A stretch of DNA of 64,000 nucleotides from Isoetes taiwanensis (Eukaryota; Streptophyta; Lycopodiopsida; Isoetales; Isoetaceae): positions 1,822,224-1,886,223 of the forward strand of contig JAJEKV010000114.1 in assembly GCA_021234155.1 (NCBI GenBank). Direction: 5' to 3'. How positions within the stretch are numbered: position 1 is the stretch's first letter; the number at the start of each line of letters is the position of its first letter. Shown here piece by piece: positions 1 to 11,145 of the stretch. The notes under the pieces were generated by a model. The model made no database searches and was not told the origin of the DNA. It saw only the letters and a list, made by a program, of their open reading frames with translations. The position numbers and the translations under genes were made by a program.

Positions 1-9
1 TGGCCGTGA

Positions 10-1218
10 ATGAAGAAGCAGGTAGCTCGCTACATCAAGGAATGCCGCCTATGTCCGCCAGACAAAGGCGGAGCAACCGAGTCGGGCATTAGAGCCATTA
101 GCGGTGCAAACGCTAAGTGGGAGGTAATCAACATGGATTTTATCACAGGACTCCCAAGAACAGCGAGAGGCAAGGATGCCTTGATGGTAGTGGTCGACAA
201 ATTGTCGAAGATGGCACATTTTGTGCCTTGCAGAACCACAGATACAGCCATGGATACGGCAAAGCTCTTCACCAAAGAGATCTTCAGGCTTCATGGCATG
301 CCAAGGAGATCATCTCCATGTGGATCCGGTTCATGAGCCTTTGGCAAGACCTCTTTATGACGATCCGCACGGCTATCCATGAGCACGCATATCATCCTCG
401 ACGGATGGCCAGACGGAGCGGACCAACAGGATTTTAGAGGACATGCTACGAAACTATGTCTGGAATAAGCAAAGTATGTGGGAAGAATTTATTCACTTGG
501 TGGAGTTTGCATACAATAGCACCAAGCAGGAATCATCCCAAATGTCGCCGTTTATGATCAATTACCGCTATCGCTTTTAACTCCGCACACTTGGCACAAC
601 CCCCGTGTCAAAAGTGGAAGTTTCGCAGCGAGATGTTGGCGATATGCAGCAGCTTCGTGAGAGGAAGTTCGTGGCTATCCGCTAGCAGCAAGAAGTCGCC
701 AAAAGAGCATCGCCGACAAGCATCGAACGCAAGAGAGTTCAAAGTTGAGATGATGTTTGGCCCAAGATTAAGGTGAAGCAGCGAAGCTCAGATCGGCAAT
801 TGCAAGAAGCTTGCTCCAAGGTGGGCGGACCTTTCGTAATAGTCGAGAAACTAGGCAATCAAGCCTACAAGCTAGACTTTGCCAAAGACACCTAAAAATT
901 CATAAGGTCTTCCACGGAGTTTGTCGAAGAAGCATACCCCAAATCCGCATCGGTCTTGATTCCGCCAACGCTGTTGGAAATGACGGAGATAAAGCCGGAA
1001 ATAGTTCCGCATTGATTCTTGATAAAGCTTTCAAGAAAACCAGGAGATCAGAATTCCCAAAGTATTTGGTCAAGTGGAAACACTTACCGCTGGAAGACGC
1101 CACGCGGGTACTTAAGAAAGATTTAGTAAAGCAAAGACCCACGCTTTATGGAGCAATGGGACGGCAAGGTCATCTCCCAAGAACGGAAATCGCCTGCATG
1201 TCGATTTGTGTAGGTTAA
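10..1218 (+). pseudogene. Ty3/gypsy chromovirus integrase-chromodomain remnant
   Basis: This is the 3' end of a gypsy polyprotein whose integrase would insert element cDNA into the chromosome. The first frame shows the second half of the integrase zinc finger (C-x2-C in ECRLCPP) and the start of the catalytic core, MDFITGLPRT, which carries the first acidic residue. Near position 300 the reading passes into other frames, where degraded core sequence (AYHP, then EFAYNSTKQ near 510) can still be followed through several stops. A final frame ends near 1060-1110 with KYLVKWKHLPLEDAT, a typical chromodomain strand-helix segment, which marks a chromovirus. No reverse transcriptase is present because the window begins inside the element. 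It is a different lineage from the minus-strand gypsy at 21266-29966 and is clearly non-functional. Confidence 0.85.
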
Positions 1219-4039
1219 TTCTTGTATAGTTAAGATTAATCCACGATGCCACCTACGCTTAGTATGGGTCGCATGCTTGTCACCGATGATGGGACCACTA
1301 CGGGTGATCTCTAGGGCGTGGTGTAATGTCAATGTAGGCATGACCGCTTTCCGCTATGAAAGTGGAAGGTAGATTAGAAAGTCTACTGTCCCACTGGAAG
1401 TAGACGACCTCGAGAAAGGAGGTTATTGAGGAATGCATTGATAGGAAAAGCACCTTTAGCCCCATATATGCTTTGATAGGGAGGAATCTATCCTTTACCC
1501 CCCACGGTGAAGGATATCCTCCACGTTGGGCAACTAGAGGTGTAGGCATGAGCGGCATATAGGCATGTAGGCCGCCTCCGCGCCATAATGGAAGATTCAC
1601 CCTCTTCCTACGGGGAGATTAGCCATGCATCCATGTAGATAGGTGGGTGGTCACCATATAACCAAAAAATTTTAATTAATAATTAAATGGTACTAACGTA
1701 GTGTCGACCTGCAGCCAAAGAGAGCGCCCGAGGGGGCAAGGAGGTCGAAGTTACGAAGACTTGCAACACAAATTTTGTTGGAATGTGTTGCAAGGAATCA
1801 AGGGTACCTCTAACGCTAATTTTAAATTTTGATAAACTTAATAGTAATGTTAAGGGAATGTTGAGTAACTGCTTAGTAATGTTGTGAATTGATAAGTTAT
1901 TTTATAATATAATAATGTGATAAAAGTATTACCTTAAGGTAATCGTAATAAATGTATAAGTATTATAGTAGTATATCGCATGCATCGGGTTGATTGCAAG
2001 TTAGGAAGATTCCAAGGTGGGGAACTAACGATGCTGCGGGATGTTATCATTTCAATGAGAATGTGATAATATACCCCTCCGGGGCGTATATTGTAACGCC
2101 GCACGCCACGCACACGCCACCCGATTGATTGACGGTACCAACGTATAGCAAGTGGGTAGCCCCTAGGGGCAACTTGCTAAGAATGTGCATTAGTATTAAT
2201 GTGCACATTTTCCAATGTACACATTAATGTGGGCACATATTTCCATGTGGCCACTTGATGCCAAGTGGGCCATACCCATAGGTGCAATTAATGTGCACAT
2301 TTTCCAATGTACACATTCATTAATGTGCACACATTTCCATGTGGGCACATTTGGCCACCTAGTCCTTTAAGGGCAGTGGGCCCATTTCCAATTATCCCAC
2401 ATGCCAAAAGGGGATAATTGGAAACCCTAGCCAACCCCCTTGCCTATATAGGGTTGGAAACCCTAGCTAACCTAATTTTCGATTTTAGGGCTTCAGAACT
2501 CTGTTTTGGCTGCCTCAACAGCCAAAACCGCATCCCGCTTCGATCGGGAGAATTGCATCCTTAGTTTCTAGGGTTCGAAGCCAAATAGATGGTCGAGCTC
2601 AGTCGAGGAGCAAATGATGACTTTAAGGTGTGAAACTTCGTAAAGTTGCTATACTTTACCATTTTTAAAAATCCGGATTCGATGGTTTACTAGGATGCGT
2701 ACGCTAAATAAATTCATAAAATCGCCAAAATTTGATAATATTGCATCCCAATTATAGTAAATTCGCCAAATTAATGGATATTTTACAGTAAAAACCTCAA
2801 TTTTATGGTAAAACATCCAATTCTACTAAATTAGTTTCTATAAAAATGTTAGAAAAATAGAAAATAATCGCCAACATTTCTATAGTTTAGAAGCAGCTAG
2901 AGGATGATAAAGTCATCACTGAGGAGGAGCCCCTCAAGGATCAGGTATTTGGTCAATTAGATAGTCTAAACCCTATTTTAGTCATTGAATCAGTAGGTTT
3001 AGCCTATTAGATTGGCCACAGCAGCCCTCTAGATCTCTAGATAGCAGATTCTAACTAAAGAACCTAACTCTATGTTGTAGATTAGATTTAGTTCTTTAGT
3101 TCTCTGTGAAGTATGTGGATGATGCATCTCTATGAACTCCTTGTATTGGGAAGGGGGGTAGAGACCTAAAGCTTTGTAGTTGATGCTCCTAGAGTAGCCT
3201 CTCTAGCACAATCAGATATGCGGCTGTGTACAAGAGCCACACCACGGTTGTGGGTGAAGGGCCGACCGGCTTATAAGGAGGTTCATGTTCTCGACTCTTG
3301 AACGACCCCATGGTGTGTTAGTACGCGGGGTCACCGTGGACTAGGTCTAATGGCTTGCCCACGCGTGTGGGCAAGGCATGGGCCTCTACACTGTGGAGGT
3401 GGTGAATATGACCTTCCATTGAGTTCAAGTCGGATACGGGCGCGGCCCTCTAGTCACCTTTGAGTCAATTGTAGATCTCTCGAGGGAGAAATCCTACCCG
3501 CCCCATCTAAATCGGGGAGATGTAACCCGTGATATAGCCCCCTTGGCTATGCATCCCATGGGCTACTGTCCCACGTCCCAACACTTTTCAAATTTACGCA
3601 AAAGTGTGCATGTGGAGGGGCGGATGGAGTGGACAACCCAATGCCATGTTCTTATGCCAGCCCAATCCATCGCCATGAATTTCGGCTCCGCAATGAACTC
3701 TCGGAGACCCAAGCTTGTCACCCATCCCCATTCCGAGCCCTTGGGTAGGATTCCTATGTGATGTACGATCTTTGTCTATGCAGATATGTGGAGGACCATC
3801 CTTCGTGATGGTCATATGATGTTGATGTATGTGCTACCGACATGTATGTTTACGCTTCAGCAGCCTAGGTAGGCCCCGAGGGAGATCTGGTGCAATGACC
3901 CTTCCACTCTTCCCACTGAACCCGTCCACGGTTGCGGTGTCATGTGGAGGGCCCTCAGATTACATGGAGCTGGTATGGGGATGAACTCCTTTTGTATACC
4001 TGAGAGGGCACCGATATACAGTAGGGGACGTCTGTCACG
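1219..4039. other. Noncoding, probably LTR or untranslated sequence of old retroelements
   Basis: No credible protein frame is visible. A purine-rich stretch at about 1716-1746 could be a polypurine tract following the gypsy remnant. A TATA-like cctatataggg lies at 2442-2453, followed by a possible leader. This would suit a 3' LTR of the gypsy remnant, but I cannot place both LTR ends because no partner LTR is in the window. The stretch at 3180-3560 is more GC-rich and unlike its surroundings; I do not recognise it. Confidence 0.4.
2195..2350 (+). repeat. Tandem duplication of a TGCACATT-rich segment
   Basis: The segment beginning attaatgtgcacattttcc occurs at 2195 and again at 2287, about 92 bp apart. 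Each copy is followed by a related tail containing cacat and ttccatgtgg. Within each copy gtgcac and gtacac words pair as short palindromes. It lies just upstream of the TATA-like site at 2442, where LTR U3 enhancer repeats are often found. Confidence 0.7.
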
Positions 4040-4139
4040 ATATGAACGATGATCGATACATGATTAAAAATGGCTATATCCATGGGAAAGATGATACTAT
4101 TGGGAAATTCATCGCCTTGAGGGTTGTATGTTAGGGGAA

Positions 4140-6423
4140 ACTAACCGATTGCCTTTTAGCGATCAAAGAAAAGAGCCATGGGTCCTCTTGATCTCGTACA
4201 TACATATCTTTGTGGTCCATTGAATGTGCAAGGAAGAACGGGTAAAAGGTATTATATCTTTTATTGATGATTTTAGTAGAAGGGAAAAATGCTATTTATT
4301 GTCAACTAAAGACAAAGCCCTTGATGCATGAAAGATGTACGTAATTGAAATGGAAAGGGAAACAGAACGTAAAGTTAAATGCATTAGATCAGATAGAGGT
4401 GGTGAATATCTTTCAAGAAAGTTTAAATATTTTTGTCTTGAGCGTGGAATAAAAAGACAACTCACATGTAGATATACTCCACAACAAAATGGTGTTGCAG
4501 AAAGAAAAAATAGAACAGTTTTAGATGCTGTAAGATCTATGATAAAGTTTGCAAGATTACCAAATTATCTTTGGGAAGAAGCACAAAACAAAGCATTTTT
4601 ATACGTAATGTTGCCATCAAGCTGTTTGGATGGAGGTATTCCAGAGGAAATATGGTCAGGTACTAAACTAAATCGCTCATATGATGGTTTTAAAGCTTAT
4701 GGTTGCTTGACATATGCTCATGTTCCTGAAGAAATAAGACTTAAATTGGATAATAGAGCAGAAATAGGATTTCTAGTTGGTTATGATGAGGAATCAAAGG
4801 GTTATAGAATTTTCATACCGAAACAAAGAAAATAGTAACTAGCGCAGAGATCGTGATTTGATGAAAGCAAATTTTACAAAGATAGACATGAAATAAAAAG
4901 CTTCGAAAAAGAAAGGGGAAGTAGAAAGACCTATTGCTCATGATAGTAAAGTTGACTTCACTAATGGACTTTGACTCGTTTTAAGAGAATGAAGATGACA
5001 TGTACGTAACAAGTGATGAGGAAAGCGAAGACATCAATGGAGCAAGATCAGCACCACCTATACCAGAAGCAGAAGCAAGGCAACGAAAAAGGAAGACTGA
5101 GGTGGAAAAGCTTAAAGATACGATATAGACTATAATCCCCGAAATGTATGGCACAGGGAAAACCAGAAGAATTGGGAAACCTCCAGCTAGATATCCCTCA
5201 TTAATGGTCGTGTTTGAACCCCGATGTTCCCACATCTTTTGATGAAGCAATCAATTCGAAAAAGGCCTCCGAATGGGTGAGGGCAATGCAAGAAGAGATG
5301 GACTCTTTCAAGGAAACTGGTATGTATGAGTTAGTAGAACATCCTAGAAATAAGAATCTGGTTGGAAATAAATGGATTTATAGAATAAAAACAAATGCTG
5401 ATGGATCAAAAAGATATAAAGCTAGGTTGGTTGCTCAAGGTTTCTCTCAAAAAAAAAAGGAATTGATTATGAAGAAACATACTTCCCTATTGTCAAATTA
5501 ACAAGTGTAAGACTTGTATTAGCAGTAGCAAATGCTCTCAAACTTGATGTACACCATATGGATGTGAAAATTGCATTTCTGAATGCCAGCTTACAAGAAG
5601 AGATATATATGAAACAAACTCCGTGCTTTGAAACAAAAATCGCATGGTTTGGAAATTAAAACGAAGCCAAGTAACGGCTTAAGACAAGCGCCCTGAGAAT
5701 GGTATAAATGCATGGATAAGTATCTCGAGAGAACAAGAATTTGAAAACTTAAAAAAGGATGGAAATCTTTACATGCTCAAAGAGGGAGATAAATTTTGTA
5801 TTATTGCAGTGTATGTAGATGATTGTGTGATGGTTTCAAATTGCATGAAACATCTAGATAGATGCAAAGATATTTTGAAGAAAAAAATTTAAAATGACAG
5901 ATCTTGGAGAACTCAAAACAACGGGTATTGAGATGAATAGAGATAAGGAAAATAAAAATACCGGACTTATTGCCTTGGTACTTGCAGGAGGTTTGATATC
6001 ATGGAGAAGTAAAAACAATCATCTATTGGCGATGTCCTTTTCTCCGGCAAGTTAATGCTCTAAGCAATGGCTTTCAAGAAGCCTAAAGAAATTGCATGGG
6101 TATGAGACTATTAACCCAAGTAGGTATATCTCACCAAACCCGACCGGTTTCGTTAATCCGGATAGTCTAAGTTGTATTGCTATAGCAAAAATCCTCGGTA
6201 TCATGAAAAAGAACCAAACATATAGAATTACATATTCATTTCATAAGAGATCTTATTAAGTAAAAAATGAGCTAGCTATGCAATATGTGGAGACCTCATA
6301 TCAAGCAGCCAGACTTGTTTACCAAGGCAATGACGTAACACAAACTTAACTTGTTCAAAGAAATTTTGGAATATCCGATACGTAATGACATGAAAGATTG
6401 AGGGATATGGCATGAAGGGGAAG
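4140..6423 (+). pseudogene. Ty1/copia polyprotein remnant (integrase, RT, RNase H)
   Basis: This is a decayed copia pol region in the canonical copia order, integrase before reverse transcriptase. Integrase is best preserved at 4335-4835: it contains IRSDRGGEYLS (second catalytic Asp), TPQQNGVAERKNRT (catalytic Glu) and the copia-specific tail YGCLTYAHVPEE followed by GFLVGYDEESKGYRIF. A weaker frame just upstream (4180-4330) reads into the start of the core. Reverse transcriptase begins at 5214 with the usual WVRAMQEEMDSF and NKWIYRIKTNADGS motifs, then shifts frame at an A-run near 5450. The YVDD catalytic motif is visible near 5812-5823. RNase H and the C-terminal KLNLFKE segment are recognisable only in pieces up to 6400. 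Several frameshifts and stops rule out activity. The Gag region has been lost or is unrecognisable. Confidence 0.85.
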
Positions 6424-6761
6424 TGTTGGATTTATCATGCCATGATCTAGGATGCATATTTTATTTATCTTATTGGAAACACATGTCATTTAATATGCAT
6501 GTCGATGGAAGTAAGCTATAAAAAGGGAAGATCGAAATTGTAAACGGACACAGAAAAAGTTTTGTTGAGCGCATCGATTTGTGAAGGAGATTGTGAAGGA
6601 GATGAGTCTTGGCATACTTGGTCCAATCCCAAGCTCGATTCTAACAAGGCAAGCCCGCTAAAAATTTCTAAAGGTAACTCGGGCGATTTGTAGTTTCTAG
6701 TTTCAGATTATGTTGGCTCTACTTTTCATTACATAAGGTAAAGATTCATCAGAAAGCAACA
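6424..6761 (+). repeat. Probable copia 3' LTR
   Basis: The copia pol remnant is followed by a purine-rich gaaggggaag and then tgttggatttatcatgcc, a typical copia LTR start after a polypurine tract. A TATA-like ctataaaaaggg lies near 6516. A plausible CA end (gcaaca) falls at 6761, giving about 338 bp. The right end is a guess because the 5' LTR is missing. A second LTR with the same type of start is at 59931. Confidence 0.6.
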
Positions 6762-6828
6762 TTTAGACATCGCGATATTTTGCAACCGCTATTTTGTAGG
6801 TGGTTGATTTCTTGGAAATTTAGAACCT

Positions 6829-7827
6829 ATGGTATTGAACATGGTAGTTGAAGATTATAAGTGCAAGCTTTGGTTTGGTCTGTTGAAGTTTTTATTGAAA
6901 AAATATAACTGCAAATGGCTTGTTGAAAAAATGGCAAGAATCTTAACAATTGCAACATGGTATGACTCGCACCACCAAGGGTCATTGGAGGCATTTCGCT
7001 TAAAGTTTTGCTGTCAGCATGGGATAGAGCTCTTTGGCAAAAAGTTGTTGACTATCTACAACCTATTCTGCCATACCAAGAAGATATTTTGGTATGGGAT
7101 TGTCGTGAGGAGGTCGAGTGCAAACTTGTGAACTCTATATATAAGTTGTTGCTTGATATTGATATTCTTCCTCCTTCTAATAAGTGGCCCCTTCAACTCC
7201 CCTCAAAGGGGTGGCAAGCAGATGTGGTCTTGGGCATGGGATAAGCTTACTTCATCCTAAAGTGGCGCTTCTTTGGTGTGGCGTATTCTTCATAGATATC
7301 TTTCTTAACGACTTGTCTACAAGTTTAACCCTAGAATATCGATGAGTGTCCAATATATAAGCATGAATCAAAACCATTGAGCACTACTTTTTTTTTGTGT
7401 GACTACCTTAGACGGATATGGGATTGGTGGCTCTCTTTTTTCAAGTTTCACTAATAAGTCAACAAGTGCTTTTGGCAATTTATCCAAGTACTTAAACAGA
7501 GTTACAATGCCAAAGATTTTCACCTTGCATCAAGATGGTTGCTTTGGACTATCCAAAAAAGATAAAGACTAGTAATCTTCAAAGATTTGGATACGGCAAA
7601 TAATCGTGTTCTCCAAGAAGCTTGAAGGTAAGTCGCATCCATTGTTTTTCTCTTGCCCCTCGTGAAGAGACGATTGATCTTTGAGGAGTATTTGGATATG
7701 CGCGCTCTTATGTTTAGGCAGTTGCTTTACCCAATGGGTCTCTGCTTATCCGTTGAGATTTTATTCTTGTCTTTGCACTTATACTTGTATTTGACTCTTT
7801 GATTATATAAAGTTTGACGTCCTTCAA

Positions 7828-7863
<36 letters not shown>
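6829..7863 (+). mobile_element. 5'-truncated LINE 3' end with poly(A) tail
   Basis: Shifted frames show the C-terminal part of a plant L1-type ORF2. At about 7390-7450 the translated CDYLRRIWDWWLSFF resembles the reverse-transcriptase-associated zinc-binding region. At about 7535-7600 a WTIQKR...VIFKD segment matches the usual LINE C-terminus. The sequence ends in a run of 35 A at 7829-7863, as expected of target-primed reverse transcription. Stops and frameshifts make it non-functional. The 5' boundary is unclear because no flanking target duplication was found. Confidence 0.65.
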
Positions 7864-7866
<3 letters not shown>

Positions 7867-8295
7867 AAGATTAAAAAATCTATGTGATTGCCATATGCAT
7901 TATAAATCATATGGATACAATAAGCAATCAAGACCGTATTTAAATAATTTTTATGAGGAGGACTCATTATAGATGCATACCAAACTTGTGTTTATACAAA
8001 TGGCGAAGTTAGTGAGGTAGCTAAACATAGGCACAACGCCGACTACCTCATAAAAAAGGATGAGGACTAAAACACAACTTTTCATTTGGAATAAAAAACT
8101 CTACTCTGTGGGGTTTTGAAGGAAAATCCTAATTAGTAACTGTCATCAATGTCCTCGAGAAATGCATGTAGCCCTCAAACAAGGAATTGCGCAACTTGAA
8201 CAACTTAAAGAAGGAATTCCAAACTCTCTTGATTCTAGCCTGAGATATAAATAACCACAAGGCAAACACCCATAAACGTCCTTACTAACAATAAA

Positions 8296-8520
8296 AATAT
8301 AAACACATGAAGACCTCCGGTGGGGCTGGTCAAACGTGCCATGCTTATAAGAAATACCTATCTAACATGGAGGGGTTGGTCAGTGTGCCATACGAAGCGA
8401 CATAAAAGAACAAAAAATCTCAACAATACACAAAACCCCCAGAGGGGCTAGTCAAGCGCCCCACATTAAAAAGAAAAAATCTCTATAGCATAGGGGGTTT
8501 GGTCACACGTGCCACGCGAA
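8296..8520 (+). repeat. Degenerate minisatellite, four units of about 60 bp
   Basis: A GC-richer core of the form gaggggctggtcaaacgtgccac recurs at about 8312, 8368, 8435 and 8490, separated by AT-rich linkers containing aaaaaatct. Units are clearly related but diverged, with spacing of 55 to 67 bp. No coding meaning is apparent. Confidence 0.65.
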
Positions 8521-8961
8521 TAGCACAAAATATAAAAAAGTGGTGGGAAAGGGGGGAAGCGGAAGGGTTGAACATTGGGGTTGAACATTATACATATGCG
8601 ACTGGAAGAAGAACGACAAATAACAAAACAAACATGAGAAGTCAATATATGTCGCTTGTTTTCTCTCGAATGTCCATCTAACTTTGTATATTGATACCAA
8701 TAACAAATTCGTGAATGGAAGGCACTTTACAAGTCCCCGCCTCTTCTATTTCGTAGATTTTTACGTGTGTGGTTAGTTCTACTTGTGATTTGAATCTTGT
8801 TTTATTCTATTTCTATATATAGACCAATGACATAGACCAAAGTGTAAGCACAGTGCATATACTCAAAATATTAGTGCTTGCCTTTTCCTTTAGATTTTGG
8901 TATGCAAAAACAAAAAAGTAAATCCAAAAACCCAAAGGCATTGATAATGTATCATTTGTAA

Positions 8962-9074
8962 TATTGTTGTGTTAGAAGCTAGAATGCAACTCATAAATGT
9001 TGTTCTTCTTGATTCATAGTAGTATTGTTGTGCTAGGAGCTAGACTGCAACCCATAAATGTTATTTTTCTTGAT
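8962..9074 (+). repeat. Tandem duplication, 61-bp period
   Basis: The segment beginning tattgttgtg and ending ttcttgat is present at 8962-9013 and 9023-9074 with a few substitutions. It lies in otherwise unannotated AT-rich DNA. Confidence 0.8.
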
Positions 9075-9795
9075 GCTCCATTTGGTGTTAAGCACCATCT
9101 CAACATCCTAAGAATATTAATCAAGCTCATATGCAGGTACCTGCAACTTTTATGATTTCATATCTATGTGTAGCAATGTTGTATACAGTATGCATATGTA
9201 CTTTTGTTGGGTGCTGAAGCTCATTATGTATTTAATTGTTCTTTCCCATTTTACATTGTGGATCAGGTTCTTTCCCACTCTGAACTTCATCTTACTTTTA
9301 AAATCTTTGCTCCTACGATTCCACCACAGCTTTAAGATCATAAGTTCATATCTACAGGATATGAATCCTTTATTGTGAAGGCAGCCGTTACCATTTGTAG
9401 TAACTATCCATGTTATAAGCATTACACAAAAGCCTTCGAAGACTTTGCTAGAAAAGTAAGCATACAATTCTACTTGGTATGGTCTTATAGTCTTTGAAGA
9501 ATTTTAATCGCTGCATTATGCATGCAGCTCAAGCTCACAGAGAAGTTATTTCCAAAAAGAAATTTGATTAAGTAATGAATCAATTTAAAAAACTCCATGA
9601 AGGTTAATCTCAAGGTTGATGTAAGACAAGGAAAAAGAAAGAGATACATAAACTTAACATTGCTCATGAACCTCGGGTAACAATTGACTGGGTTTGGAGT
9701 CCTTGGTGATACCCCTACGAATCATGCCAACGTTTGTAGCAGGACCTCCATATTTCTAGTTTAAAGAATATATTTCTAGACATTTATTTAGCACA

Positions 9796-9842
9796 GATTC
9801 AGAATTTGCTTTCAAAAAAAAAAAAAGGGGATTCAGAATTTG
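9796..9842 (+). mobile_element. Minimal poly(A) retroposition scar with 13-bp target duplication
   Basis: gattcagaatttg occurs at 9796-9808 and again at 9830-9842. Between the copies is only ctttc, a run of 13 A and ggg. A poly(A) stretch bracketed by a direct repeat of this length is what extreme 5' truncation during LINE-type insertion leaves behind. The direction is inferred from the A-run. Confidence 0.6.
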
Positions 9843-10257
9843 TGCCCTCAATACTTCCAGGCCCGGTAAAAAGTAGTGGATTTCATCTTGTTATAGAAGA
9901 CATCACAGAGTGTCTTAAGAAAATGATGATATCAGGGCCGTGACAAGGTAACCTCCATATTTTGATCCCGAGTGTGATGATAATCGTTTTTCTGAAGGCA
10001 GCTAAAATCCTCTTCTATCAAAATTTGTGTCCCAAAAGGCCACTCTTATGAAACTTTTGCAAGAACAAAGGACACATGCACACCAGAACCTGGCTGAATT
10101 AGCAGTAAAAAGCCAGCAACCAGTAAAACTGAATGAAATTTCGCAGAACGTAGCTTGACTATCATTCTACAGGAACATAAGCCTTAATCTCAATCTATAG
10201 CAGACTTTTGCAAGCACAGTTATATTCTTACATCTGCAGTATGCCATAATTTCTAAT

Positions 10258-10552
10258 AAGCAAGAAATTGTACAAATATATTCATGTGCTGACTTCGACG
10301 TCCGCAGATGAATATATTTGTATTTCTTGCTTGATATTTTTGGTACATGGAAGTGTGCAGTTTTACTTCTTATTGACTTATCTTGTTCGTGTTTTATGAA
10401 GAGTCATTTCACAATAACTGAACGTACTACGTTCTTCCCAGAAAAAAAAAGGGAACTAGAAACCTGAAACAGGAATGAGATTGGAAACCATACATTCACT
10501 AAGTCAATGAGAAGTGAAACTGCACACTTTTGAGTAATGTACCAAAAATATC
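10258..10552. repeat. Nested inverted repeats
   Basis: Arms at 10258-10285 and 10308-10332 pair almost perfectly around a 22-base loop; the left arm has 3 extra bases. Immediately adjacent, a second pair of about 50-bp arms (10333-10381 and 10500-10552) pairs with few mismatches around a loop of about 120 bp. The arms have no coding content. It may be a degraded MITE. Confidence 0.75.
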
Positions 10553-11145
10553 AGGGAACGCTCTCAGACAATGAAAGAAACAAAATAATGGGGGCAACTG
10601 TACCGAGCATTAAAATTCATAAAAAGGGTAAGTTACTCTCTATATGGGGTTTGATAAACTTAGGTATAAAGAGTGTTTCAAGACAAATCTTCTCGATCAG
10701 GTCTGTCCCACCGAAAGAATCAACGGCAAACGCAGGAATATATGAAATACGGTAAAAATGCTTGCCTGTTTTCATCAAAGAAGAGATGCTGACCACGTTC
10801 AGCAAGCCGCGAGTAGAAACTACAGTAAAACCAGGCGGTCATGCCACGAACCCTAATACATGGGTCGTGAAGCACGAAAATAAAATAATTTATTATATAG
10901 ACAACTACATTTAGATGTGGAGGCACGTAATTTGATGGCATAGAATCTCTTCTTGTTCTTTAAGAACACCTAATCCATGCCCCCAACAACACCATTGTTC
11001 TCTAATCTCTCTTGTTTGTTTGTGGCTTCAAAGCCTTTTTCCATTTGGATACACATAGCTCTTCTTCCTCACATTGAGGTGAGGACAACCTTACTTGTAG
11101 ACAAGAATCTCACACTGAGGTGAGATTTGAGACTCTCTAGGCAAA

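Larger units (their letters stand above)
7864..11145. other. AT-rich intergenic sequence
   Basis: I see no gene here. Short open frames lack recognisable motifs and splice context. The stretch contains several small repeats listed separately. The 200 bp before the pectin methylesterase relic contain two copies of ctcaca-tgaggtgaga-like sequence (about 11068 and 11109), which may belong to its old 5' leader. Confidence 0.6.

Noticed and set aside
10-1218. Assigning this gypsy remnant to the same family as 21266-29966
   Set aside because: Integrase and chromodomain sequences differ too much, for example KYLVKWKHLPLED versus EILIQWADYPIED, and orientation differs.
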